A DNA stretch of 64,000 nt from Neomegalonema sp. (GTDB lineage Bacteria; Pseudomonadota; Alphaproteobacteria; Rhodobacterales; Rhodobacteraceae), in contig JALEFY010000024.1 in assembly GCA_022760435.1 (NCBI GenBank), forward strand, positions 81,330 through 145,329, written 5' to 3'. Below, one piece after another: positions 37,887 through 46,765 of this stretch. The notes beneath the pieces were generated by a model. It did not search any database. It saw nothing but the letters and a program-made list of their open reading frames with translations, and was not told the DNA's origin. The translations under genes and the position numbers were made by a program. Each line of letters begins with the position of its first letter. The stretch's first letter is position 1.

Positions 37887-39011
37887 ATGGGTTTCAATTG
37901 GCGAGAATTCAGCCCGGCACAATGGATCGGTCTGATCGGTCTTTGCGCTGTTCTTGGCGGATGCAGCCAGACGGGCGATCTGTTCGGCGATAGCGGCAAT
38001 AGCGGCGCCCAAGTGGTCGATGAGGTTCCAAACCAACCAGCAACAGCGCGCTTCCCGCCGCAGCCGGTGGTGGTCGAGCAAGCGCCGCTGGGCAGCATCG
38101 GCGCAGCGCCGCCGGCGGAACCTGCCCCTACCGCGCCTCAGCCGACGGCTGGGCAGGTACGCACAGGCGTTGAGGCGCTCCCCACCCCAGAGCGCGAACA
38201 AAACCCGCCAGAGGCAATCGCACCGCGCGATAGCAGCCATCTGGTAAAGCCCGGCGACACCGTCTATTCGATCGCGCGCCTCTATGGCTCGAGCCCGGAT
38301 CTCATCCGCGCCGCCAACGGCCTTGACGGAGCCTTTACGATCCAGCCGGGGCAGATGTTGCGCATTCCGCTGATCGGCGAACAGCGATCGGAACGACCGG
38401 TCTCGCAAACCGTGGCTGATGCGCAGAGCGATGAGGCTCAAGGCATTGAGACTGAAAGCACTCAGGCGCATCAAGCCGAGCCCGATCCGGCGCAGACCCA
38501 TGCCACGCTCACGCAGCAGATCCGCCAGCAAGCACGCTCCCCGCTGCCGCCAAGCGCCGCCGCGCCGCTGCCGCCCGAGCCCGTTGCAGCCCGTGCGCTC
38601 GCCTCTCCCCAATTGCGCCGCCTGCGCAGCGATACCGCCGAGATCCGCCTGCTGCGCCCGGTCGATGGTGAAATCGTCGCCGGGCTCGATGCGCTCTCCC
38701 CCGGATCCGAGCAAACCGGGATCGAGATCAGATCGTCAACCGGCACCCCGGTGCGCGCCGCTGCCAATGGGCAAGTGGTGTTCATCTCCCCCGATGAAGG
38801 TAGCCTGCGCTATGTCGTTGTGATCAAACATGAAAATGACCTGATGACGGCCTATGGTCGGCTCGACCCGGTCGCGGTCTCGCTCGGGCAGACGGTCGAG
38901 GAAGGCCAGCGCGTCGGTCAGGTTGCCCGCCCGCCATGGGGCGAAGAAGCGCGGCTGCATTTCGAGCTGCGCCGTCAGAGCTTTGCGCTCGACCCGACGC
39001 CCTATTTCTGA
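37887..39011 (+). CDS. nlpD: NlpD-like lipoprotein: LysM plus degenerate LytM (M23) domain
   Basis: 374 residues. Lipobox AVLGGCSQ near residue 26, Pro-rich linker, LysM (HLVKPGDTVYSIARLYGSS ... QPGQMLRIPL, ~115-165), Gln/Ala/Pro-rich linker, C-terminal LytM domain ~260-374. The zinc-binding positions of active M23 enzymes appear lost: GIEIRSSTGTPV has no His/Asp pair, and the usual HLH is RLH in ARLHFELRR. As with E. coli NlpD/EnvC it is probably a non-enzymatic activator of cell-wall amidases during division. Position after surE-pcm supports this. Ends overlapping the opposite gene by 10 bp. Confidence 0.88.
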   Translation: MGFNWREFSPAQWIGLIGLCAVLGGCSQTGDLFGDSGNSGAQVVDEVPNQPATARFPPQPVVVEQAPLGSIGAAPPAEPAPTAPQPTAGQVRTGVEALPTPEREQNPPEAIAPRDSSHLVKPGDTVYSIARLYGSSPDLIRAANGLDGAFTIQPGQMLRIPLIGEQRSERPVSQTVADAQSDEAQGIETESTQAHQAEPDPAQTHATLTQQIRQQARSPLPPSAAAPLPPEPVAARALASPQLRRLRSDTAEIRLLRPVDGEIVAGLDALSPGSEQTGIEIRSSTGTPVRAAANGQVVFISPDEGSLRYVVVIKHENDLMTAYGRLDPVAVSLGQTVEEGQRVGQVARPPWGEEARLHFELRRQSFALDPTPYF

Positions 39012-39886
39012 TCGCGCTCCAGACGCTGACCGAGCTGCCCGGCGAGATCCTGCACGAACTGCCAAGCCACCCGCCCCGAAACGGCACCACGGGTCTGGCG
39101 CCATTCGATCGCCGCTTCCTCCAGCGCCTCCGGCTCGATCTGAAGATCATAGGCGGCAACATAGCCCGCCACCATTTCCAGAAATTGCGCCTGGCTACAG
39201 GCATGAAACCCGAGCCACAGGCCGAACCGGTCCGAGAGGGAAACCTTCTCCTCCACCGCCTCGGACGGGTTGATGCCGCTCTGGCGCTCATTCTCGATCA
39301 TGTCGCGCGGCATCAGATGGCGACGGTTCGAGGTCGCATAGAGCAGCACATTCTCCGGCCGCCCCTCAACCCCACCATCAAGAGCCGCCTTGAGCGCCTT
39401 GTAATGGGCGTCGTCCTTCTCGAAGGACAGATCATCGCAAAAGATCAGCGCCCTGCGCTCGGGATGCGCGCGCAAGATCGCAAGCAACCGATCGAGGGTC
39501 GGCATGTCCTCGCGCAGCACTTCGATGAGCAAGAGCGTGTCATGCTGCTCTGCATTGACCTGCGCATGCACCGCCTTGACCAAGGAGGATTTGCCCATCC
39601 CCCGCGCGCCCCACAAAAGCGCGTTATTGGCGGGTAAGCCCTTGGCGAAACGGCGCGTGTTCTCCAGCAGCGTGTCGCGCGCACGATCGACCCCGACCAG
39701 CAAATCCAGATCGACCCGGCTCACATTGGGTACCGGATCGAGCCGGTCGGGCTCGATGCGCCAGACATAGGCGCTGGCAACCGCCAGATTGAGGATCGGC
39801 GGCGGCGGCGGCACCAACCGCTCCAGCGCGTCGGCGATCCGGCGCAGCGACTCGGCGCTCTCGGTATTCGGATCAAAAATGCCCAT
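39002..39886 (-). CDS. DUF815-family AAA ATPase
   Basis: 294 residues. Walker A LLWGARGMGKSSLVKAV, Walker B ALIFCDDLSFEKDD, then the family stretch LLYATSNRRHLMPRDM and SLSDRFGLWLGF. Predicted cytoplasmic P-loop ATPase of unknown role. Ends overlapping nlpD by 10 bp (convergent). Upstream of it on the same strand are tatC, tatB and tatA, 32 bp separating it from tatC, so it may be transcribed with the Tat genes. Confidence 0.9.
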   Translation of the reverse strand: MGIFDPNTESAESLRRIADALERLVPPPPPILNLAVASAYVWRIEPDRLDPVPNVSRVDLDLLVGVDRARDTLLENTRRFAKGLPANNALLWGARGMGKSSLVKAVHAQVNAEQHDTLLLIEVLREDMPTLDRLLAILRAHPERRALIFCDDLSFEKDDAHYKALKAALDGGVEGRPENVLLYATSNRRHLMPRDMIENERQSGINPSEAVEEKVSLSDRFGLWLGFHACSQAQFLEMVAGYVAAYDLQIEPEALEEAAIEWRQTRGAVSGRVAWQFVQDLAGQLGQRLERDQK

Positions 39887-39918
39887 CGCTGCGCTCCCTT
39901 CACCCGCCTTGCGCGGGC

Positions 39919-40989
39919 TTAATCCATCAATTCCGCTGCCTCGCGCTCTTCGCGTCGGCGTTCAACCGCGCGGACCAGCAGGATCGAGATTTCATAAAGC
40001 AGATAGATCGGGATGCCGAGGCCCAATTGCGAGAACGGATCTGGCGGGGTCAACACGGCGGCGAAAGCCGCGATGCCAACAACCGCATATTTGCGCCCCA
40101 CACTCAGATCATCGGCCGAGACAATCCCGGCCCTCCCCAGCAGGGTCAGCACCACAGGGAGCTGGAAAGACAGCCCGAAAGCGAAGATGAAGGTCATGAC
40201 CAAGGAGAGATACTCGTTGACCTTGCCAAGGAAATAGGTGCGCGCCTGCTCCGCCGCTGCCAGCGATTTTTCGAGCCCCGCGCGCGCCGCGATCCCGGCC
40301 TTCATCGCCCGCACTGCGATATCGGACAAGGGCGCAGGGTCAGGCTCATTGAGCGCGGCGCTTGCTTCTTCCGCAATCGCGGCCTCGACCCGAGCATCCA
40401 CCGCCACGCGTGCAGCGCTCGCCGCGGCCAGGACCCGATCCAGCTCGCTCTCACCGGCATTCATCGCCGAGAGCGAGGTTTCGATCGCCTGAGCGACCGC
40501 AGGCGGCGGCGGCTCCGGCGCATCCTTGCTCATGCCGTAATCGAGGAAAAACCCGAACGCCATCGGCATGACGAAGAAATACACAAGGCTCGCCCCCATC
40601 GCGAACAGGATCGGCGTCGCCAGCAGAAAGGGCAAGAAGGCCGATTGCTCATCGCGATACAGTCCGGGCGCCACAAAGCGCCAGAGCTGGTTGGCGATGA
40701 GGGGAAAGGCGAGAAACAGGCCGCCGAACATCGACAGTTTGAGATCGGTGAAGAATTTCTCATGCAGCGCGGTGAAGATCAGCTCGCATTCTTCCCCGCG
40801 CGCTGTCAGCTCGGTGCAAAGCGGTGCACTGAGCAGATCGTAGATGTCCTTGGCGAAAATGAAACAGATGATGATGCACACGCCAATGGCGATCATCACC
40901 CGGATCATCCGATCGCGCAATTCGGCCAAATGTTCGATGAGCGGGGCCGTGCTGGCCTCGACATGCTCGTCTGTACTGGTTTTCGACAC
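39919..40989 (-). CDS. tatC: Twin-arginine translocase TatC with a long periplasmic insertion
   Basis: 356 residues, against about 250-260 for typical TatC. N-terminal EHLAELRDRMIR, PGLYRDEQ after TM2, and C-terminal FGLSFQLPVVLTLL and LTPPDPFSQLGLGIPIYLLYE are all normal. The extra ~100 residues (about 152-252) lie between TM3 and TM4, in the second periplasmic loop: a Pro-rich start (APEPPPPAV) followed by Ala/Glu-rich helical sequence, after which the usual KVNEYLSLVMTFIFAFG resumes. TatC is the receptor for twin-arginine signal peptides. Starts with GTG at 40989 with AAGGGGCGG upstream. Confidence 0.94.
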   Translation of the reverse strand: MSKTSTDEHVEASTAPLIEHLAELRDRMIRVMIAIGVCIIICFIFAKDIYDLLSAPLCTELTARGEECELIFTALHEKFFTDLKLSMFGGLFLAFPLIANQLWRFVAPGLYRDEQSAFLPFLLATPILFAMGASLVYFFVMPMAFGFFLDYGMSKDAPEPPPPAVAQAIETSLSAMNAGESELDRVLAAASAARVAVDARVEAAIAEEASAALNEPDPAPLSDIAVRAMKAGIAARAGLEKSLAAAEQARTYFLGKVNEYLSLVMTFIFAFGLSFQLPVVLTLLGRAGIVSADDLSVGRKYAVVGIAAFAAVLTPPDPFSQLGLGIPIYLLYEISILLVRAVERRREEREAAELMD

Positions 40990-41038
40990 GCCTACCGCCC
41001 CTTGCGACAGAACGCCCGGATACTCGATGCGCGCGGCA

Positions 41039-41584
41039 TCAATTCTCCGGGGCGGTCTTGAAGCCTACTTTTCGCTGGAAATCTTCGAGAAATGCGTCAT
41101 CCGCGGCAGCCGAAGCCGGGGCGGGAGCCTCGACATCGCCATCCGCCGGATGATGCGCCGGCTCGGATCTTGAGACGGCCGGCTCGGGCGCCTTGCCGGG
41201 CTCGATGCGGCGCACCGGCGGCTCTGTGCTGACGGTCGGCGACGGCGGGCGCGGTGGCTGCGTGCGCGCGGAGCCCGACGCATCAAGCGGCGTGCCATCC
41301 AACCCGTCCTCGATCTCGCGCTTGGTTTCTTCGCCGAACTTGTTGATCTCATCCATCACCGCGCTGCGCGGATTGGAGATCTTTCGGATCGACCCGAGTT
41401 CCTTGTCGAGATCAGCCTCACGCGCTGCTTCTTCCATGCCGCTCTGGAATTCGCGCGCCAAGCCGCGAGCCTTGGCGACCCAGCGACCCACATTGCGAAT
41501 GAGCCCGGGCAGATCCTTCGGCCCGACCACAATCAAGGCCAGCGCCGCCAGAATCAGCAGCTCCATCCCACCGATATCGAACAT
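41039..41584 (-). CDS. tatB: Sec-independent translocase TatB
   Basis: 181 residues. N-terminal membrane helix MFDIGGMELLILAALALIVV, then GPKDLPGLIRNVGRWVAKAR amphipathic helix, and a long Pro/Ala/Glu-rich cytoplasmic tail. MFDIG and the GPKDLP hinge separate TatB from TatA. Forms the receptor complex with TatC; 49 bp before tatC. Confidence 0.94.
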   Translation of the reverse strand: MFDIGGMELLILAALALIVVGPKDLPGLIRNVGRWVAKARGLAREFQSGMEEAAREADLDKELGSIRKISNPRSAVMDEINKFGEETKREIEDGLDGTPLDASGSARTQPPRPPSPTVSTEPPVRRIEPGKAPEPAVSRSEPAHHPADGDVEAPAPASAAADDAFLEDFQRKVGFKTAPEN

Positions 41585-41649
41585 TCAGCCTTGCCTCACC
41601 TTATGGCCGCGTTGCAGGGCACCCGAACGCAGCACGCGCTTCGAGAGCC

Positions 41650-41880
41650 TCAGGAGGCTTCCGACTTACGTTCGGTGCTGCTTGCATTGCCATCGATGAC
41701 GGTGCCGCCGTCGATCTCTTTCGGCGATGCCTTGGCTTCTGCTTCTCCGTCTTTCATGCCCTTCTTGAAGGCATTGATGCCTTTGGCGACATCGCCCATC
41801 ATCGCGGAAATCTTGCCGCGCCCAAACAGCAGGACAACGAGCAGGATGACGAGAACAATCTGCATTGGGCCGATCGACAT
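41650..41880 (-). CDS. tatA: Sec-independent translocase TatA
   Basis: 76 residues. Short membrane helix [20 protein letters not shown] followed by an amphipathic helix [20 protein letters not shown] and an acidic tail. The FGRGKI hinge identifies TatA, which polymerises to form the pore for folded Tat substrates. First gene of the tatA-tatB-tatC block (65 bp before tatB). Confidence 0.94.
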   Translation of the reverse strand: MSIGPMQIVLVILLVVLLFGRGKISAMMGDVAKGINAFKKGMKDGEAEAKASPKEIDGGTVIDGNASSTERKSEAS

Positions 41881-41992
41881 AGTAACTCTCCCTTAGGATA
41901 TCTTGCGCATCACGCGCTGTCTCTTTCGTGACCCTGACACGAAGGTCATCGCTGAGGTGTAATTATGACCGAAACCAGAGCAGTGCAAAGGC

Positions 41993-43162
41993 TTATGCGC
42001 GCGCAACCTGCTGATGATGATCGGCAGGGGTCACTTTTTTGCTTATCTGCTCCGAACCTTCGGGCAGATAAGGTGTCGGCACCTTCCTTTGTTTCCTGCA
42101 AGGAAACACGAAGCAGCGATCCCGGCGCAAGGAAAGCCACAGCCGCTCACCAGGATCGGGCAAGAACGCGCCCGGAACCGTCGCCTTGAGCAGCGAGCCA
42201 TCATAGCCCATGCGAACCTCGATCAACGAGGTCGACCCCATGAAACGGGCCCGCTCCACCACCCCTTCCGCCGCAACGCCGGTCTCAGGCGAATCCGCCG
42301 GCCGACCAGAGCGGTCGCGATCCACCTTCAGATGCTGAGGGCGAATGATGATCTCGACATCGGCCTCATCGACCAGCCCCGGCGTGAAGAACCGACCAAA
42401 GGCGGTCTCCGTCTGCTGAGCCGCGACGATCCCATGGATCACATTGAGATCAGAAAAGAACGCCGCCGCACGCCGGTCAACGGGGTGGTTATAGATGTAG
42501 TAAGGCGCCCCGATCTGGATGATCCGCCCGGCACGCATCAAGGCGATACGATCACCCATCCGCATCGCTTCGTCCGGATCATGGGTCACCAGCAGCACGG
42601 CCGTTTGCTGCTCCTTGAGCAAGGCAAGCGCATCATCGCGCACCTGATCGCGCAGCCGGTTGTCGAGCGCTGAGAACGGTTCATCCATCAGCATGATCTT
42701 CGGCTTGGGCGCCAGGGCTCGGGCCAGGGCGACGCGCTGCTGCTCGCCGCCTGAGAGCATATGCGGGTATTTCTCGCCAAACCCGCCGAGCCCCACCCGT
42801 TGCAGCTCATGCCCGGCCCGCGCCGCCTTGTCGCGCCCCTGAAGGCCGAAAGCGACATTCTCCGCCACGGTCAGATGCGGGAAAAGCGCGAATTCCTGAA
42901 ACATGAGCCCGATCGCGCGGCGTTCGGGCGGCAGATGCAGCGAGGGGCCCGAAACCATGGCGCCATCAATCAGCACGGTGCCGCTATCCTGACGCTCGAC
43001 CCCGGCGGCAATACGCAAGGTCGTGGATTTTCCGCATCCCGAAGGCCCCAGCAGACACACGACCTCACCGGCCTCGATCTCCAGTGAGAGATCGTGCACG
43101 CCCGCCTCCGCGCCAAAATCGCGCGAGACCGCTTGCAAACTCAGCCGTGGGGCTTGTTTCAT
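41993..43162 (-). CDS. ABC transporter ATP-binding protein, ferric/spermidine-putrescine type
   Basis: 389 residues. ATPase domain ~1-240: Walker A LLGPSGCGKSTTLR, Q-loop FQEFALFPHL, signature LSGGEQQRVALARAL, Walker B KIMLMDEPFSALD, H-loop VTHDPDEAM. C-terminal TOBE-like domain with VEIIIRPQHLKV and FMGSTSLIEVRMGYDG. Closest in layout to FbpC/AfuC ferric importers, but PotA-like use is possible. No permease or binding-protein gene adjoins it, so it must pair with subunits encoded elsewhere. Start at the ATG after CCAGGACCC. Confidence 0.85.
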   Translation of the reverse strand: MKQAPRLSLQAVSRDFGAEAGVHDLSLEIEAGEVVCLLGPSGCGKSTTLRIAAGVERQDSGTVLIDGAMVSGPSLHLPPERRAIGLMFQEFALFPHLTVAENVAFGLQGRDKAARAGHELQRVGLGGFGEKYPHMLSGGEQQRVALARALAPKPKIMLMDEPFSALDNRLRDQVRDDALALLKEQQTAVLLVTHDPDEAMRMGDRIALMRAGRIIQIGAPYYIYNHPVDRRAAAFFSDLNVIHGIVAAQQTETAFGRFFTPGLVDEADVEIIIRPQHLKVDRDRSGRPADSPETGVAAEGVVERARFMGSTSLIEVRMGYDGSLLKATVPGAFLPDPGERLWLSLRRDRCFVFPCRKQRKVPTPYLPEGSEQISKKVTPADHHQQVARA

Positions 43163-43247
43163 GGGTCCTGGCCTTCTTTCCATCCCTTCTCGGTCGCGCA
43201 GACGGATCCTGCGCCCGCCTTATCACCAAGTATTTTTGTCAAGAAAA

Positions 43248-43276
43248 GATGTATCGCTTGCAACCGGATCTGACAA
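43248..43276 (-). promoter_or_regulatory. Possible sigma-70-like promoter of the orphan ABC ATPase
   Basis: On the minus strand TTGTCA (43271-43276), a 17-bp spacer and TACATC (43248-43253), 86 bp before the ABC gene start, in an AT-richer patch that also holds a TTGACA (43237-43242). A pattern match only. Confidence 0.25.
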
Positions 43277-43302
43277 CCCGGTCGCACAGTATCATTTGAT
43301 GC

Positions 43303-44100
43303 TCACCCCATCGTGCTGTTGAACGCCCCGCCATCGAGCAAGACATTCTGCCCGACCATGAAGCCCACATGCGCCGAGCACAGGAACGCACACATCGCGC
43401 CGAAATCGCTCGGCTCGCCGAAATGCCCGGTCGGGTTCACCGCCTCGGCATTCGCCCGCGCTTCTTCGAGCGAGATATTGTGTTGCAGGGCGGTGGTCTT
43501 GAGCAAAGTCTCGATGCGATCAGTATTGTGAGAGCCGGGGAGCAGATTGTTGATGATCACCCCGTGCCGGGCAACCTGCCGCGCCGTGCCCGCGACAAAT
43601 CCGGTCAGCCCCGCCCGCGCCGCATTCGACAAGCCAAGCTGCGGGATCGGGCTCTTCACCGAGCCGGAGGTAATGTTCACCACCCTGCCCCAGCCGCGAT
43701 CGATCATGCCCGGCAGGATCGCGGTCATCATCATGATCGGGGTGAGCATGTTCTGATTGACCGCCGCTTGCCATTGCTCGCGCCCCCAATCGGACCAGAC
43801 GCCCGGCGGCGGACCTCCGGCATTATTGACCAGAATATCCGCCTTCGGTTCGGCTTCGAGCACCGCTTGCTGCCCTTCGGGCGTCGCGATATCCGCAGCC
43901 ACGGTTTTTACGCGCACGCCATAGCTCTGGCGAATCTGCTCCGCGGTGGCCTCCAACGGCTCGATGCTGCGCGCATTTAGCGTCAGATCCACCCCGGCCT
44001 CGGCCAGGCGCTGCGCGCATGCCCGTCCCAATCCCTTTGATGACGCGCAGATAATCGCCTTTTTGCCTGCAATACCCAGATCCAATTGTCGCTCCCTCAT
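43303..44100 (-). CDS. SDR-family oxidoreductase
   Basis: About 265 residues, Rossmann fold. ASSKGLGRACAQRLAEAG cofactor loop, DILVNNAGGPPPG, VVNITSGSVKSPIPQLGLSN and C-terminal VGQNVLLDGGAF. The usual catalytic YxxxK is not obvious where expected (LGLSNAARAG), which is a feature of a 3-oxoacyl-reductase-like subgroup in alphaproteobacteria; activity is uncertain. Start: ATG at 44100 lacks a ribosome site, while a TTG at 44085 has AGGGAG six bases upstream and may be the true start. Confidence 0.8.
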   Translation of the reverse strand: MRERQLDLGIAGKKAIICASSKGLGRACAQRLAEAGVDLTLNARSIEPLEATAEQIRQSYGVRVKTVAADIATPEGQQAVLEAEPKADILVNNAGGPPPGVWSDWGREQWQAAVNQNMLTPIMMMTAILPGMIDRGWGRVVNITSGSVKSPIPQLGLSNAARAGLTGFVAGTARQVARHGVIINNLLPGSHNTDRIETLLKTTALQHNISLEEARANAEAVNPTGHFGEPSDFGAMCAFLCSAHVGFMVGQNVLLDGGAFNSTMG

Positions 44101-44227
44101 GCTAAGACGGCCCTGCCGGGATGCGCGGAACTGTCGCAAACCGGTTCGGAGAGTGACAAGCACTGCAAATTGACCGCTCCTTGTAAAGGCTTCACTGAGC
44201 GGCGCGTTGTGTCAGGGGGAGTATGAA

Positions 44228-44560
44228 ATGCTGAAATCCGTTCTTAACTGGATCATGAACCGCCGTAATGTCGAGCCGGGGCAGACACCGGCGCCGGACA
44301 CGGCCTTCATCCGCATTCCGATGGGTCCGCAGGGGCTGGCCCAGCAGATCGACACGCAACTGGCAGCGGGCGGGCTCGGCGCGGCCCGGCGCGATGATGC
44401 CGCCGATGAGATCGTCATCGATCTTTATGCCGGGCGCAGCGCTTTGCCCAAGCTCATGCAGATCCTGAGCGCTTGCGGTGTCGAGAAGGGCACCATGCTC
44501 ACGGTCGAGGTCCCCGGCGATGGATCGAGCGGGCTGCGCGAGGCGATCGCCCTTCAGTAA
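44228..44560 (+). CDS. Small conserved-looking hypothetical protein
   Basis: 110 residues from the ATG at 44228, preceded by GGGGGAGTATGAA. Soluble, no signal peptide; a basic N-terminal helix (MLKSVLNWIMNRRN), Pro-rich spacer, then an alpha/beta region (AFIRIPMGPQGLAQQID, DEIVIDLYAG, TMLTVEVPGDG). Not recognised. Codon use and ribosome site support a gene. Its last 7 bases overlap the convergent SDR gene. Confidence 0.6.
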   Translation: MLKSVLNWIMNRRNVEPGQTPAPDTAFIRIPMGPQGLAQQIDTQLAAGGLGAARRDDAADEIVIDLYAGRSALPKLMQILSACGVEKGTMLTVEVPGDGSSGLREAIALQ

Positions 44561-45282
44561 GGGATCGCGCTGCCATCATAGGCGAAGAACCCGCCCGACT
44601 GGCCCGGGCGCAGTCCATCAACAACCCTGAGCAAGCCGGCAGCCGATTGCTCAGGGGTCTGAACCTCGGGCCGCGCCGCGCCTTCGGGTCGAAATGGCGC
44701 GGAGAGCGGACTTTCGACCGTGCCGGGATGCAAGGCGGCAATCACCGCTTGCGGATGGGTGCGGCGCAGCTCGATCCCAGCGCAACGGATCACCTGATTA
44801 AGCGCGGCCTTTGCCGCCCGATAACTGGTCCATCCGCCCAGACGGTTATCCTCGATCGACCCGACCCGCGCGCTGAGCGCCGCAATCACGCAGCGATCCT
44901 GACGGGGCAGCAAGGCGAGGCTGTGCTTGATCGCCAGGGCGGGCAAGATCGTATTGAGCCGGAACTGCGCGGCCATGCTGTCTTCGCTGAGCGCCTGGAG
45001 CCGCTTTTCTGGTTTGCGATCATCGATAATCAGCGCGCCGGTGGCAATCAACACCAGCGAGACCGGTCCCGAAGCGGCGATAGCGGCGCCGAAGGCTGCC
45101 TCGTCCGACAGTTCAGGCAAGGACCCGGCACCGCGGCCCAGCCCAATGACTTCAGAGCAACGCGGATCTCTTGAGAGCGCGTCAGACAAAGCGCCGCCGA
45201 TGGCACCGGTCGCGCCGATCACCAGCGCCCGGTAGCCCTGCGCGAGGGAGGTCATGGTCGGGGTTTCTTGCGATATCGCCAT
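44554..45282 (-). CDS. SDR-family protein (CsgA/C-factor-like)
   Basis: 242 residues. VIGATGAIGGALSDAL nucleotide-binding loop, catalytic Tyr-Lys in SYRAAKAALNQ with Ser upstream (ALSARVGSIEDN), ALHPGTVESPLSAPF. Resembles the cell-cell signalling C-factor branch of short-chain dehydrogenases; substrate unknown. Start unsettled: ATG 45282 or ATG 45255, neither with a clear ribosome site. Convergent with the small gene at 44228. Confidence 0.8.
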   Translation of the reverse strand: MAISQETPTMTSLAQGYRALVIGATGAIGGALSDALSRDPRCSEVIGLGRGAGSLPELSDEAAFGAAIAASGPVSLVLIATGALIIDDRKPEKRLQALSEDSMAAQFRLNTILPALAIKHSLALLPRQDRCVIAALSARVGSIEDNRLGGWTSYRAAKAALNQVIRCAGIELRRTHPQAVIAALHPGTVESPLSAPFRPEGAARPEVQTPEQSAAGLLRVVDGLRPGQSGGFFAYDGSAIPY

Positions 45283-45418
45283 TCAGGAGCAAATGGCGCA
45301 GCCGGCAGATTTGACAAGCAAACCGACCCCAAGGCGCAATCCCCTCGGGCACTATCCTTTCAGACGCGATCATCCCCAGAGAAGGCCAGGCTCGGCGGGG
45401 CACGGCGGTCGACCCCGA

Positions 45419-46762
45419 TCAGGCCAGCCCGCTCTCTTTTCCCTTGATCAGCTTGCGGCGCAGCCAGCCGGAGAAACTGTCCATCGCCATCACCATCAGC
45501 ACGATCAGGATGATGTAATAGCAGACCTCTTCCCAATCCTTCTGGGTATACATCGCCTGCGTGATCAACAGCCCGATCCCGCCGCCGGTGATCGCCCCAA
45601 TGATCGTCGCCGAGCGGGTATTGGATTCGAGGTAGTACAGGATCTGGCTGAGCAGGACCGGCATCACCTGCGGGATCACCCCGAAACGGTAGCGCTGCAA
45701 AGGATGCGCGCCGGTTGAGCTGACGCCGTCGATCTGCTTGTTGTCGACATTCTCCAGCGCCTCGGAGAACATCTTGCCGAAACTGCCACTATCGGTCAGC
45801 GCGATCGCCAGCGCCCCGGTCATCGGGCCCGGACCGAACGCGCGCGAGAGCACGATGGTCCAGATCAGCGCATCAACCCCGCGGGCAAAATCGAAGATCC
45901 GGCGGAAGAACTGGCGCACCAGCATGAAGGGCGAGAAATTGGTCGCGGCCATGAAGGCCATCGGCAGCGCGACCAGAGCAGCGGTCATGGTCCCGAGAAA
46001 GGCCATTAACACAGTCTCAAAAATCGCCCCAAACACCTCGGCATGGTGCCACATCTTGTTGTGCCAGAAATCATGCCACATCGCGCCGATATTCGAGCGC
46101 TCCGGCACCACCCGCTCGCTGCTGAAGGCGAGCCCGACCAGCTCACCAAAGCTGCGCCCGTAGAACGGGCTGTCCAGGGTGAAGAAGAACAGCTCCCAAC
46201 CGGGCTCGTAATGGAAGACCTCGGTCTTGGCCCGAGTAAAGGTCAGGCGCCCCTGATCGGTGGTGATCGCAACCCGCGTGTTGCTGGCATTGATCCAGTC
46301 GGGGATCTGGCCATCCGGCGTGGTCAGCTTCACCCGGCGCCCCTCCATCCCCAGCAGGATATCGCCATAGCCGGGGAAGCGGTAGAGCGCGTCGGTCTTG
46401 CCCTCGTAGAATACGCGATGCCCCTCGCCCAGATCGATCTCGACCCGGTCGCCCTGTCGCTCGACCCAATCGGGGCTCTTGCCCTCAGGCCAGGTGCCCT
46501 TGTTCTCACCCTCGATGGCGATCTTGATATCGCCGGTGCGGTTCTGGCGCACCACATGGGTCTTGTAGGACCAGAAATCGGCGACCAGCACATTGGCATT
46601 GTCCCAGCGCGCGCGCTCGTTCAGGCCCAGAATATCAAAGGCGAAGAACACATAGACAAGATAGCCGAGCACTGCCACGACGGAGCCAAAGGCGAACAGG
46701 CGTTTGCGGCTGAACTGCCGGGTGACTTCGGGCAGGATCGCTTGTGCGGCGGCGGATTGCAT
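45419..46762 (-). CDS. phnE: Phosphonate-type ABC permease PhnE with a large periplasmic insertion
   Basis: 447 residues, longer than the adjacent PhnE (285). After TM1 (residues ~22-44) comes ~190 residues of soluble, beta-rich sequence (e.g. RNRTGDIKIAIEGEN, RVAITTDQGRLTF) before the permease core resumes at ETVLMAFLGTMTAALVALP. The EAA-type loop (AIALTDSGSFGKMFSEALEN ... GAHPLQRYRFGVIPQVMP) is intact. With phnE2, phnC and phnD it forms the importer for phosphonate, phosphite or a related anion. Starts 3 bp after the second permease gene ends. Confidence 0.92.
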   Translation of the reverse strand: MQSAAAQAILPEVTRQFSRKRLFAFGSVVAVLGYLVYVFFAFDILGLNERARWDNANVLVADFWSYKTHVVRQNRTGDIKIAIEGENKGTWPEGKSPDWVERQGDRVEIDLGEGHRVFYEGKTDALYRFPGYGDILLGMEGRRVKLTTPDGQIPDWINASNTRVAITTDQGRLTFTRAKTEVFHYEPGWELFFFTLDSPFYGRSFGELVGLAFSSERVVPERSNIGAMWHDFWHNKMWHHAEVFGAIFETVLMAFLGTMTAALVALPMAFMAATNFSPFMLVRQFFRRIFDFARGVDALIWTIVLSRAFGPGPMTGALAIALTDSGSFGKMFSEALENVDNKQIDGVSSTGAHPLQRYRFGVIPQVMPVLLSQILYYLESNTRSATIIGAITGGGIGLLITQAMYTQKDWEEVCYYIILIVLMVMAMDSFSGWLRRKLIKGKESGLA

Positions 46763-46765
46763 GGC

